Below are positions 43,750-51,342 of a stretch of DNA of 64,000 nt, one piece after another. The notes under the pieces were generated by a model. The model was given only the letters and a program-made list of their open reading frames with translations, was not told where the DNA came from and searched no databases. Position 1 is the first letter of the stretch. Every line of letters starts with the position of its first letter. Made by a program: the position numbers and the translations under genes. The stretch is from Fontibacter flavus (GTDB taxonomy: Bacteria > Bacteroidota > Bacteroidia > Cytophagales > Cyclobacteriaceae), in NCBI RefSeq assembly GCF_042432905.1, contig NZ_JBHLWI010000002.1, positions 1 to 64,000 on the forward strand, written 5' to 3'.

Positions 43750-44051
43750 GGTTTAGATGGTTAGATACGAGAGACTAGAGATTAGATTTTAGAAACAAGA
43801 GATAAGAAATAAGGCAGAAATAATAAGTTGCCATGTTCTAAGTCAATTATTCATACCTATTTAGGAACCCTGTTACAACAGTATTTCGCGAAGCTTATTT
43901 CTGAATCTATTTCACATATAATTACATCGCAATATTAAGATAGATATTTTATCTTGCAAAATTTTTTAGAAAAAATATCATGTAGCGAGGTGATGAATGT
44001 CACGTTGAATATTCTTTATCCATCGTATTTTTACGATAGACTATTTGATCA
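43750..44051. promoter_or_regulatory. Divergent ars control region
   Basis: About 300 bases. Contains one ATTTCGCGAAGCTTATTTC repeat (43878-43900), an AAGATA-N7-TATCTT inverted repeat (about 43937-43955), and the ATCGTA/TACGAT palindrome before the plus-strand arsR. The open frame at 43954-44187 begins at TTG, overlaps arsR out of frame and is rejected. Confidence 0.55.
44005..44037 (+). promoter_or_regulatory. Promoter and ArsR-type operator of the second ars cluster
   Basis: TTG at 44005-44007 and TATTTTTA at 44026-44033 (18-base gap) fit a near-consensus promoter. ATCGTA-TTTT-TACGAT at 44022-44037 is a perfect 16-base palindrome across the -7 element, the placement expected of an ArsR operator. 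It ends 14 bases before ATG at 44052. Confidence 0.6.
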
Positions 44052-44359
44052 ATGGAAAGCAAAACTGCAAAAATTAACATTTCACTTGAGGAGCAGAAAC
44101 TTTCCCAATATGCAAAAGCATTGGGGCATCCGTAAGGATACAGATTCTAAAAATTATCAGTGCGCAATCTTGTTGCTTCAATGGTGACCTCACGGTAATT
44201 ATTCCTTTGGCCAAATCCTCCATTTCACAACACCTCAAATCCCTAAAAGAGGCTGGGTTGATACAAGGAGAAATCATGCCTCCCAAAATCAAGTATTATC
44301 TCAATAATGAAAATTGGGCGGAAGCCGCTGAATTATTTGAAACCTTATTTAAATCTTAA
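44052..44359 (+). pseudogene. ArsR-family repressor with a one-base frameshift
   Basis: ATG at 44052 opens 27 codons (ending AKALGHP at 44132), then TAA follows. Reading one base back, from 44132, continues an ArsR protein (VRIQILKIISAQSCCFNGDL; LAKSSISQHLKSLKEAGLI; to stop at 44359) of 75 residues. The two parts join exactly at the GHP-VRI step found in the intact ArsR as AHPARI, so one base is missing at about 44130-44133. The intact protein would be 102 residues. No slippery sequence is evident. Either a true mutation or a sequencing error. If real, the operon downstream may be unrepressed, or controlled by the intact ArsR opposite. Confidence 0.8.
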
Positions 44360-44364
44360 TTAAA

Positions 44365-44598
44365 ATGCGAACCATCAAAATCTTGGGCACGGGTTGTGCC
44401 AAATGCAAGCAAACAGAAGCAATAGTTCGTGAAGTCTTGGAAAAAGAAGGTATCCTTGCTGACGTCATCAAAGTGGAAGATATTCAGCAAATCATGTCCT
44501 ATAATATCTTATCAACTCCCGCCGTGGTCGTGGATGAGGTAGTCAAAATCAAAGGTAAGGTTCCTTCTGCTCAAGAAATTATAGCAGCCCTATCTTAA
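44365..44598 (+). CDS. Thioredoxin-like small redox protein
   Basis: 77 residues. GTGCAKCKQTEAIV gives a CxxC active site near residues 10-13 and the cis-Pro is in LSTPAVVVD. This is the Thioredoxin_3/redox-active disulfide protein 2 type. It often sits between an arsR gene and a PF03773 permease, as here (5 bases after arsR stop, 12 before the permease). Might deliver electrons or bind metal-thiol adducts. Confidence 0.88.
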   Translation: MRTIKILGTGCAKCKQTEAIVREVLEKEGILADVIKVEDIQQIMSYNILSTPAVVVDEVVKIKGKVPSAQEIIAALS

Positions 44599-44610
44599 AA
44601 ACTTGTATCC

Positions 44611-45597
44611 ATGTTCGACTGGCTTAAAAGTTTCGCAGATTGGTTGATCTATCAGGCCATAGGGATAGATGCAGAAAGTCACCTAGGAGTGGCACTGAAC
44701 TTCTTTGTCTATGATGTGCTGAAAATCCTGATTCTCCTCTTCGTTATCACGGTATTAATGGGCATTGTCAATGCCTATTTCCCAGTAGAGCGCTTGAGGG
44801 ATTTTCTGAACAAGCGCAAACTCTATGGCTTGGAATATTTCTTTGCCTCCCTGTTCGGAGCCATTACACCCTTTTGTTCATGTTCATCGGTGCCTTTATT
44901 TATAGGTTTTGTTCAGGGCGGTATTCCATTGGGAGTTACATTCGCTTTCCTGATTACCTCCCCTTTGGTCAATGAAATAGCCTTGGCGATTTTTCTGGGC
45001 ATGTTTGGTATCAAATTCACGCTAACCTATGCCATTATCGGTATTCTTTTGGGAATGCTGGGTGGAATGGTTTTGGGAAAAATGAGGCTGGAACGCTACC
45101 TCAGTGACTGGGTGCAGCAATTGATCCAAAACAAAAATAAAGTTCAGGAAGGCTTTGAAGCTGAGCAGACTCCTTTCTTGAAACGATTACCGCACATTAC
45201 CCATGAAGCTTGGGGAATTGTAAAAAGCATCGTGCTTTATGTGGTCATCGGTATCGCCATTGGTGCATTAATGCATGGCTATGTACCTGAAAAATTCTTT
45301 GAACAATACTTGGGGGAGGGGCAGTGGTGGACAGTACCATTAGCAGTAATATTGGCAGTACCTCTCTATGCAAATGCAGCAGGAATCATTCCGGTCATTC
45401 AGGTTATGGTCGTCAAGGGTATTCCCTTAGGAACGGCGATTGCCTTTATGATGGCCACTATTGGTCTTTCCATTCCTGAGGGAACATTACTTAAAAAAGT
45501 AATGAGTATGAAGCTGATAGCCATCTTTTTCGGAACAGTCGCTTTTTTCATCATCCTTTCCGGGTTTATTTTCAATATGATATTTACATCCTTATAA
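44611..45597 (+). CDS. PF03773 permease (ArsP/DUF318-like)
   Basis: 328 residues, eight to ten membrane segments. ITPFCSCSSVPLFIGFVQGG near 87 is the signature CSCS loop of the family, and a second internal repeat has VPLYANAAGIIPVIQ. Some members (ArsP) export organoarsenicals; others have unknown metalloid substrates. Context (arsR-thioredoxin-permease) supports metalloid export. Confidence 0.9.
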   Translation: MFDWLKSFADWLIYQAIGIDAESHLGVALNFFVYDVLKILILLFVITVLMGIVNAYFPVERLRDFLNKRKLYGLEYFFASLFGAITPFCSCSSVPLFIGFVQGGIPLGVTFAFLITSPLVNEIALAIFLGMFGIKFTLTYAIIGILLGMLGGMVLGKMRLERYLSDWVQQLIQNKNKVQEGFEAEQTPFLKRLPHITHEAWGIVKSIVLYVVIGIAIGALMHGYVPEKFFEQYLGEGQWWTVPLAVILAVPLYANAAGIIPVIQVMVVKGIPLGTAIAFMMATIGLSIPEGTLLKKVMSMKLIAIFFGTVAFFIILSGFIFNMIFTSL

Positions 45598-45599
45598 AA

Positions 45600-45962
45600 A
45601 TGAAAAATCTTAGTTTACTAATTCTTTCATTAATGTTCCCTCTTTCTATTTTTGCACAGCATGGAGTGCTCAAATCAACCGGTGTGATGAGCGAATTGGG
45701 TAAGAACGGTTTTTCGCCTACCATTTCCATGGATTCCCTTCAGAAATCTCCATGGATTTTTGGCTTAGGGTCTTTAGGCAAAATGCAGGGTGAAATAATA
45801 GCCGTATATTCCCATAAAGGTAAAAGAATTTATACTCACCATGATACCAATGTCCATGCCCATTTTATCAATTCGGGAAAAACTTTCACGGGACACATTG
45901 ATAAGCTTAAAACAAATCTGAACAGTAATAATCAATATTTACCAAAGCAAAAAATAATATGA
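45600..45962 (+). CDS. Short secreted acetolactate-decarboxylase-like protein
   Basis: 120 residues with signal peptide (MKNLSLLILSLMFPLSIFAQ). The first half (TGVMSELGKNGFSPTISMDSL; GLGSLGKMQGEI) resembles the beginning of acetolactate decarboxylase (BudA/AlsD) homologues of Bacteroidota; the second half (YSHKGKRIYTHHDTNVHAHFI; TGHIDKL) resembles their metal-binding end, which has His-rich THHDT and HxH. The roughly 130-residue middle part is missing, apparently an in-frame internal deletion at about GEI/IAVYSH. The putative His ligands remain, the active-site Glu/Arg of the middle do not. It follows the permease by 2 bases and overlaps dinB by 4 (ATGA). Comparison is from memory. Confidence 0.55.
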   Translation: MKNLSLLILSLMFPLSIFAQHGVLKSTGVMSELGKNGFSPTISMDSLQKSPWIFGLGSLGKMQGEIIAVYSHKGKRIYTHHDTNVHAHFINSGKTFTGHIDKLKTNLNSNNQYLPKQKII

Positions 45963-46399
45963 AAGCATTAATAGAACTCTGGAAAGAAGGCCGTACCCGA
46001 TTTACCAATCAATTGGCCAAGATCAAGCCTGAAGACCTTACTAAAAAACTGGGCAACAGTCCAAATTCAGCAGGATTTCTGATCCGGCATATCGCTGAGG
46101 TGGAACTGCTTTTTGCTAAAAATGTCTTCGGCAATGCAGAGGTAAAAGTGGATGCAAAGACCTTGAAAGCACAACGGGATACAGGAGAATGGACTGACTT
46201 AGACGCTCTTTTAGCTCTTGTAAATGAAGCGGGAGTACAACTTGAAAAAGCCATCAACAATCAGAAAGGTTGGGATGCTGTCATTAAAACCCAGGAATTT
46301 GGGGAAAAATCCAGAGCGGAGGCTTTGGGGCGTATCACTACGCATACCGCATATCATGCAGGGCAGTTGGCCATCATCCTGAAATATGGAACAGCCTGA
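45959..46399 (+). CDS. DinB-family protein
   Basis: 146 residues, four-helix bundle. Metal-binding His residues are seen in FLIRHIAEVE (near 41) and in HTAYHAGQL (near 128-132), the usual three-His set of DinB/YfiT. The family includes thiol-dependent transferases (bacillithiol, mycothiol); function here unknown. Start overlaps the preceding stop as ATGA, so it is part of the same operon. Confidence 0.88.
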   Translation: MKALIELWKEGRTRFTNQLAKIKPEDLTKKLGNSPNSAGFLIRHIAEVELLFAKNVFGNAEVKVDAKTLKAQRDTGEWTDLDALLALVNEAGVQLEKAINNQKGWDAVIKTQEFGEKSRAEALGRITTHTAYHAGQLAIILKYGTA

Positions 46400-46428
46400 T
46401 AAAAATAGGATTACTTCATTCAACCTGA

Positions 46429-46453
46429 GTGATTTTTATCACGCTGATATCAG
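46429..46453 (+). promoter_or_regulatory. Crp/Fnr-like palindrome upstream of carbonic anhydrase
   Basis: GTGAT-TTTT-ATCAC (46429-46442) has the 5-4-5 layout of Fnr/Crp operators, followed at once by the palindrome CTGATATCAG (46444-46453). It ends about 39-49 bases before ATG at 46492. Confidence 0.4.
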
Positions 46454-46491
46454 GGAGGATTTCTGAAATTTGAAAAAAATACAGCAATCTG

Positions 46492-47181
46492 ATGAAGCGA
46501 TATTCTTATTTACCCCTTCTCGCTGGCTTCTTCTTCATAGGGTGTAAACCTGAGCCAGTTGACCAGCATCTTGAAAAAGTTCCGAAAGAAAATTTATTAG
46601 AAGTTTTATTGGAAGGCAATCAGCGATTTGCCGAAGATCACCCAATTCATCCAGACCAAACCTTGGAAAGGTTAAGGGAGTTAAATACTGGCCAACATCC
46701 AGTAGCGGCAATTGTAAGTTGCTCTGATTCCCGTGTACCTCCTGAACTTATTTTTGACCAGGGATTAGGAGACTTATTTGTCATTCGAAATGCCGGCAAT
46801 ATTGTAGCGGATTATGAAATCGGAAGTGTGGAATATGCTGTAGAGGTTTTGGGGGTACCATTAGTGATCGTGATGGGACATACCAATTGTGGTGCTATTC
46901 ATGCTTTCGTAGAACATGACCATGACCATTCGCATGTCTATCCTGAATTTATCCAGAAAATCGTCAATTATATTGATGCAGAAGAAGAAGAAAAAGCTTT
47001 ACCTCGTGACATCCCTAATTTTTATGATAAAGCGATCGAAGCCAATGTGCTACACGGGGTACATGAATTGAAAAAGCATATCCCAAATGCTGACTCTTTG
47101 ATCAACAACAAGCACCTTCGCATCATCGGAGCGATATATGACATGGAATCTGGAAAAGTCAAAGTGATCGAGGATAAATAA
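46492..47181 (+). CDS. Beta-class carbonic anhydrase, lipoprotein form
   Basis: 229 residues. Zinc ligands: Cys in SCSDSRVPPE (about 76-80), His and Cys in GHTNCGAIHAF (about 129-133). Active-site Asp-Arg dyad is in CSDSR. N-terminus MKRYSYLPLLAGFFFIGC fits a lipoprotein signal with Cys18, placing it in the periplasm, unusual for beta enzymes of this type in most bacteria but known in some. It interconverts CO2 and bicarbonate. A linker HDHDHSH is inserted after the Cys ligand. The DabAB genes 10 kb away act on the same substrates. Confidence 0.92.
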   Translation: MKRYSYLPLLAGFFFIGCKPEPVDQHLEKVPKENLLEVLLEGNQRFAEDHPIHPDQTLERLRELNTGQHPVAAIVSCSDSRVPPELIFDQGLGDLFVIRNAGNIVADYEIGSVEYAVEVLGVPLVIVMGHTNCGAIHAFVEHDHDHSHVYPEFIQKIVNYIDAEEEEKALPRDIPNFYDKAIEANVLHGVHELKKHIPNADSLINNKHLRIIGAIYDMESGKVKVIEDK

Positions 47182-47202
47182 GAGATTCAAGATAAAAAAG
47201 AT

Positions 47203-47241
47203 TGGCCTGGTTTTACAGATGTAAAAATCAGGCCATTTTTT
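47203..47241 (+). terminator. Carbonic anhydrase terminator
   Basis: TGGCCTG...CAGGCCA with inner pairing GTTTTAC/GTAAAAA, then TTTTTT. Confidence 0.85.
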
Positions 47242-47271
47242 GTATTCAATTGTTCGATATCAGTACATTTG
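47240..47271 (+). promoter_or_regulatory. Promoter of CDF-like gene, near-leaderless
   Basis: TTG at 47240-47242, 21 bases, then TACATTTG at 47264-47271. ATG at 47278 lies 6 bases on, so the transcript would begin at or next to the start codon. Confidence 0.55.
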
Positions 47272-47277
47272 ATCCTG

Positions 47278-48072
47278 ATGCAAAAAACCACTTTTCATAT
47301 TGCTAAAATGGATTGTCCATCCGAAGAACAAATGATCAGGATGAAGCTTTCCAACTTGGAAGATATAAAGGCTTTGGAATTTGATATTCCCAATCGAAAG
47401 TTACAGGTATTCCACCTAGGCCATTCAACTGAAATTTTAAGCATGCTTTCTACCCTCCAATTGGACACGACCCAAATAGAATCCATCAGTGTGGAACCAA
47501 GGACATTAAGCCAATCGGATGGCCGCGAGAGAAAAATCCTATGGGCAGTTCTAGCGATCAATTTTGCCTTTTTCCTCATAGAGATGATTACCGGATTGAT
47601 TTCCAAATCTATGGGACTAGTAGCCGATAGCCTTGATATGTTGGCTGATAGTATCGTTTATGCACTGGCATTATATGCAGTAGGAGGAACCATTGCCAAG
47701 AAGAAGAACATAGCTGCTTTTGCTGGATATTTTCAAATCCTACTCGCTGTATTAGGTTTTGCAGAAGTGATAAGAAGATTCTTAGGCGTGGAAAAAATGC
47801 CTGATTTTTCCATGATGATCATCATATCCATTTTGGCACTTATCGCCAATGTCATTTGTCTTTACCTCCTTCAAAAAGGAAAAAGTAAAGAAGCCCATAT
47901 GCAGGCAAGTATGATTTTTACCTCCAACGACATTATCATCAATGGTGGGGTGATCTTAGCTGGGATTTTGGTACTTTGGACCGGTTCAACTTATCCTGAT
48001 CTGATTATTGGAGGCATTGTATTCCTAATTGTAGCAAGAGGAGCTTACCGCATTCTACAATTGTCCAAATAA
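47278..48072 (+). CDS. CDF-family cation transporter with N-terminal HMA-like domain
   Basis: 264 residues from ATG at 47278 (TTG at 47269 is possible but inside the promoter). Residues 1 to about 75 look like a heavy-metal-associated domain with a single Cys (AKMDCPSEE). Then six membrane segments of the cation diffusion facilitator type. The metal site in helix 2 reads ADSLDMLADS (usual H/D-xxx-D) and in helix 5 SNDIIIN. The cytosolic C-terminal domain of CDF proteins is absent. Substrate metal unknown. Confidence 0.8.
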   Translation: MQKTTFHIAKMDCPSEEQMIRMKLSNLEDIKALEFDIPNRKLQVFHLGHSTEILSMLSTLQLDTTQIESISVEPRTLSQSDGRERKILWAVLAINFAFFLIEMITGLISKSMGLVADSLDMLADSIVYALALYAVGGTIAKKKNIAAFAGYFQILLAVLGFAEVIRRFLGVEKMPDFSMMIIISILALIANVICLYLLQKGKSKEAHMQASMIFTSNDIIINGGVILAGILVLWTGSTYPDLIIGGIVFLIVARGAYRILQLSK

Positions 48073-48155
48073 TATTTTCTCCCTGCATACTGGCATTTCT
48101 TTGTTTAGTAAACTGGAATTGATAACTTATATGTGAGATCAATCCACGGATTTTT

Positions 48156-49001
48156 ATGTTTACAAAAGAAGACCTAATGCAGTTTGATACCAGAAAAAAA
48201 CTGGTAGCGCTTGCCAAAAAGAAAGGCATCAAAGTCAAAAAGACCCTAAAGAGAACCAAATATGAAGAGCAACTCCGGTCACTTCAAATTGAGTTGGCTT
48301 TCTTACAGCAGCATATCGAGAAAAATAAACTGAGGGTAGCGGTCATTTTCGAAGGTAGGGATGCTGCTGGCAAGGGTGGTTCGATCAAACGCTTTGTGGA
48401 GCACCTCAATCCCCATTCTTCAGGTGTGGTCGCTTTGGCAAAACCAACGGAAGTGGAAAGGGGACAATGGTATTTTCAGCGCTACATTGAAGTTTTACCA
48501 AATAGAGGAGAAATCAAGTTTTTTGACAGAAGTTGGTACAATAGAGCAGTAGTGGAACCTGTCATGGGTTTCTGTACCCATGAGCAGCACAAAACCTTTA
48601 TGGCGCAAGTGCCGAACTTTGAACATATGCTCCATGAAGATGGCATCAAAATCATCAAGTTCTGGTTTGATATCTCAAAAGAGGAACAGAAAAAAAGATT
48701 TGATGACAGGAAAAACAACCCACTGAAAGAATGGAAGTTCAGTCCTGTCGATTTGAAAGCGCAGGAGCTTTGGGATGAAAACACCAAATACAAAGAGCGG
48801 ATGTTCACGGAAACCCATACTGCCTACAGTCCTTGGACCATTGTGGAAACAAACGACAAAGAAACAGCAAGATTAGAAAGCCTCAGACATGTCCTATCCC
48901 AATTTGACTACAAGGGAAAAGGGAGTTCGGGCGCCAGCCTGCTCACGGACCCAAATGTGATATACAGGTATTTCAGAAAACCCAAAACTTTTGACCTTTG
49001 A
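48156..49001 (+). CDS. ppk2: Polyphosphate kinase 2
   Basis: 281 residues, a one-domain PPK2. Walker A EGRDAAGKGGSIKRF near 64-76, Walker B FFDRSWYNRAVVEPVMG near 121-137, and lid with EEQKKRFDDRKNNPLKEWKFS. It transfers phosphate between polyphosphate and nucleotides (often GDP or ADP); class I-III assignment needs phylogeny. Followed after 5 bases by a degenerate paralogue, clearly as one transcription unit. Confidence 0.93.
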   Translation: MFTKEDLMQFDTRKKLVALAKKKGIKVKKTLKRTKYEEQLRSLQIELAFLQQHIEKNKLRVAVIFEGRDAAGKGGSIKRFVEHLNPHSSGVVALAKPTEVERGQWYFQRYIEVLPNRGEIKFFDRSWYNRAVVEPVMGFCTHEQHKTFMAQVPNFEHMLHEDGIKIIKFWFDISKEEQKKRFDDRKNNPLKEWKFSPVDLKAQELWDENTKYKERMFTETHTAYSPWTIVETNDKETARLESLRHVLSQFDYKGKGSSGASLLTDPNVIYRYFRKPKTFDL

Positions 49002-49006
49002 ACAAC

Positions 49007-49774
49007 ATGGAACTGACAAAAGAGGATTTGAAAATATTGAATTCGAAAATAGGGCTGAAGCATTTACTGGCAGACAAAATAATAAACCTGGAAAAAGCAC
49101 TCAAAGATGCCAGATATGAACTGACTTTAAGGGAAGTTCAGGCCGAACTGGTTAAAATGCAGCTTTGGTTGATCGCTCAAGGTAAAAAAATGATGGTTTT
49201 GTTTCACGGGGGTGATTCATCAGAAAAAAGTGGATTGATCAGGAAAATTTTATCACATAACAATCCACGGCACTATAGGGTAGAAGTCAATCTTCCCCAT
49301 GAAAGTGCGGAGTTTGACCAAGACTGGTATTTCAAACAATTTGTAGCCAAGCTACCACAGCCTGGAGAGATGGTTTTCTGGGATAGAAGCTGGTACAACC
49401 GTGCTTTGATAGAACCTGTGCATGGGCTCTGCTCCAAAGAGGAATATGATTTGTTTATGGGTCAGGTAAATGATTTTGAGCGGATGTTGGTCGAATCAGA
49501 CATTCAATTGATCAAATTCTATTTTACCATCAGCAAAAAGGAACAAGATAGAAGAATCAAAGAAGTCAAATCAAGTCCTTTGAGCAAATGGAAAATGACT
49601 CCTTATGATGAAAAATCCAAGGAACTTTGGGACCAATATCAGGATTACAAAAATGTGATGTTTGAGAAAACTAACACTGCTATTGCTCCTTGGATAGAAA
49701 TCCAAAAAGACCATAAAGAAGAGGAAATGATTGAAGCGGCAAAACATATTCTGAACCTCATTCCCTATCAATAA
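49007..49774 (+). CDS. PPK2 paralogue with altered Walker A
   Basis: 255 residues from ATG at 49007, 5 bases after the first ppk2 stop (the frame to 48998 has TTG). Walker B (WDRSWYNRALIEPVHG), lid (EQDRRIKEVKSSPLSKWKMT) and end (APWIEIQKD) are kept. The Walker A reads HGGDSSEKSGLIRKI: lysine and the first Asp remain, but the usual Arg, both Ala and the Gly before Lys are changed. Might be inactive, of altered substrate, or a partner subunit of the intact enzyme. Converges with the pyruvate kinase gene, 14 bases apart. Confidence 0.85.
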   Translation: MELTKEDLKILNSKIGLKHLLADKIINLEKALKDARYELTLREVQAELVKMQLWLIAQGKKMMVLFHGGDSSEKSGLIRKILSHNNPRHYRVEVNLPHESAEFDQDWYFKQFVAKLPQPGEMVFWDRSWYNRALIEPVHGLCSKEEYDLFMGQVNDFERMLVESDIQLIKFYFTISKKEQDRRIKEVKSSPLSKWKMTPYDEKSKELWDQYQDYKNVMFEKTNTAIAPWIEIQKDHKEEEMIEAAKHILNLIPYQ

Positions 49775-49788
49775 TCCTTGCTCTTTCA

Positions 49789-51252
49789 TCACAGTTTCAA
49801 GAAACGCTCAGCTATTTTGAGTGGTCTGAAAGTAAAGCGTTTTTTGATTCTGTGTGCAGAAGCCCGCTGTACAATATCCTTAAGCGTTTCCATCACTTCG
49901 ATGGTATATTCGCCTTTATTGATCATCACACATTCCGCCAATGCAGCATGGCCTGCATCAGTAATTTCTGAACGTGTTGCCATTCCGGATTTATGCAAAT
50001 TTTCCAGTACCTGAGTAGCCCAAACTACCGGTATATGGGCTGCTTCACAGATCCAAAGGATTTCTTCCTGAATCTCTCCCATGCGCTCAAAACCAATTTC
50101 TACTGCCAGGTCTCCCCGGGCAATCATCAACCCAAAAGCCTGTTCCTTCATGCCTTCCAACAAAAGGGAAGGGAGGTTTTTTACAGCCTCAGGGGTTTCT
50201 ATTTTGATAATCAAAGGTAAACAATGATCATTCAGCTGTTTCAATTCAGTCCTCAGCGCCCTGATATCTTCCGGACTTTTGACAAATGAATACCCAATAA
50301 TATCCGCATTTTCGCTAATGAATGGAAGACAGCTCTTATCAAATTCAGTAAGAGAAGGAATGTCCAATAAAGTGTCTGGAAAATTAATTCCTTTCTCTGC
50401 TTTGATCTGACCTTTTTCTGAAGAAACCCGGGTGACCCTGATACCAACACGGTCTTTCTTGACCTTTTCTACCAAACACCTGATGACACCATCATCAATA
50501 TATACCCGATCTCCTTTTTTGATCATTGGGAGAATCCCAGGCTCATTTGGACTAATGACGATATCATCAGCCTCGAATCCTTTATCATCCTCGGCCAGCC
50601 ATATCAACTGACCTTCCTTCACCTTGACTTTTCCCTTTTCTTTTCCCTTTTCCAACAGTTTTGTCCTGATCTTAGGGCCTGCCAAATCCATATAGATTTT
50701 ACATTCCAAACCTGTCTGATGACATGCTTTTTTAATCTTATTGATCATCTTGGCCCAGGTAGCTTCATCATCATGGGCACAGTTGATTCTGGCCACATTC
50801 ATCCCGTTTTGCAAAAGACTTTTGATCATTGCATAATCATCCGCAAAACCAGAGTCAAAGGTGACCATTACAGAAGGAACATTCGTTTCCGTCTTCGGGC
50901 CAAAAAGAAGTCTGCTTTTTTCTCCTATTTTTAATTTACTGAATGCGTATGTACAGACATCAAGTTCTTGTTCGTCATAGGTCTTCCCCAATCGCTCATT
51001 GATTGCCTGCAATTGTCGGTGTACATGGCTTTCTGAACTTGCCATCGAAGACAATCCATGGATATGGAGTAAATCCTGTAACTCTCTGATGTCCTGATTC
51101 CTTAAAACCAGATAATGGATCAGGTTTTTTGCGGAATCCACCTGCTCTGAATGAAGGCTATTGATCAAAGCCTGTTTTTTTTCCGCCTCCTTCAGCATTT
51201 TTTCCTCCAGAAGACAGAGTTGTTCTTTGATATATTCTAAATCAGAATGCAT
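49789..51252 (-). CDS. Variant pyruvate kinase with N-terminal extension
   Basis: 487 residues. The first 120 or so form a helical extension (coiled-coil rich, EKMLKEAEKKQAL). The barrel starts at VPSVMVTFDSGFADD and has NVARINCAHDD, MDLAGPKIRTK, a B domain, IKIETPEAV (catalytic Lys near 349), MIARGDLAVEIG and VVWATQVLENL. It ends shortly after the barrel, without the usual allosteric C-domain. GPKIR has Lys where K+-dependent enzymes have Glu, and NCAH replaces the Ser of the K+ site, both expected of a K+-independent enzyme. Reaction: PEP + ADP to pyruvate + ATP, probably not regulated by fructose-1,6-bisphosphate. Confidence 0.88.
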   Translation of the reverse strand: MHSDLEYIKEQLCLLEEKMLKEAEKKQALINSLHSEQVDSAKNLIHYLVLRNQDIRELQDLLHIHGLSSMASSESHVHRQLQAINERLGKTYDEQELDVCTYAFSKLKIGEKSRLLFGPKTETNVPSVMVTFDSGFADDYAMIKSLLQNGMNVARINCAHDDEATWAKMINKIKKACHQTGLECKIYMDLAGPKIRTKLLEKGKEKGKVKVKEGQLIWLAEDDKGFEADDIVISPNEPGILPMIKKGDRVYIDDGVIRCLVEKVKKDRVGIRVTRVSSEKGQIKAEKGINFPDTLLDIPSLTEFDKSCLPFISENADIIGYSFVKSPEDIRALRTELKQLNDHCLPLIIKIETPEAVKNLPSLLLEGMKEQAFGLMIARGDLAVEIGFERMGEIQEEILWICEAAHIPVVWATQVLENLHKSGMATRSEITDAGHAALAECVMINKGEYTIEVMETLKDIVQRASAHRIKKRFTFRPLKIAERFLKL

Positions 51253-51342
51253 AGAGTTATAAAGGGAAAATCTATCCTAAGGTAGTTAATAATCCGGTCT
51301 GTTAATAAAGTCCTCTGTTAAGTTTGTTTGAAGATTACAAAT

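Noticed and set aside
43954..44187. 77-codon plus-strand open frame upstream of the thioredoxin gene
   Set aside because: Starts at TTG and covers the operator and part of the frameshifted arsR in another frame; the ArsR reading explains the sequence better.
44052..44359. Programmed frameshift in arsR
   Set aside because: The junction GGG CAT CCG TAA has no slippery heptamer and no clear downstream stimulatory hairpin, so mutation or sequencing error is preferred.
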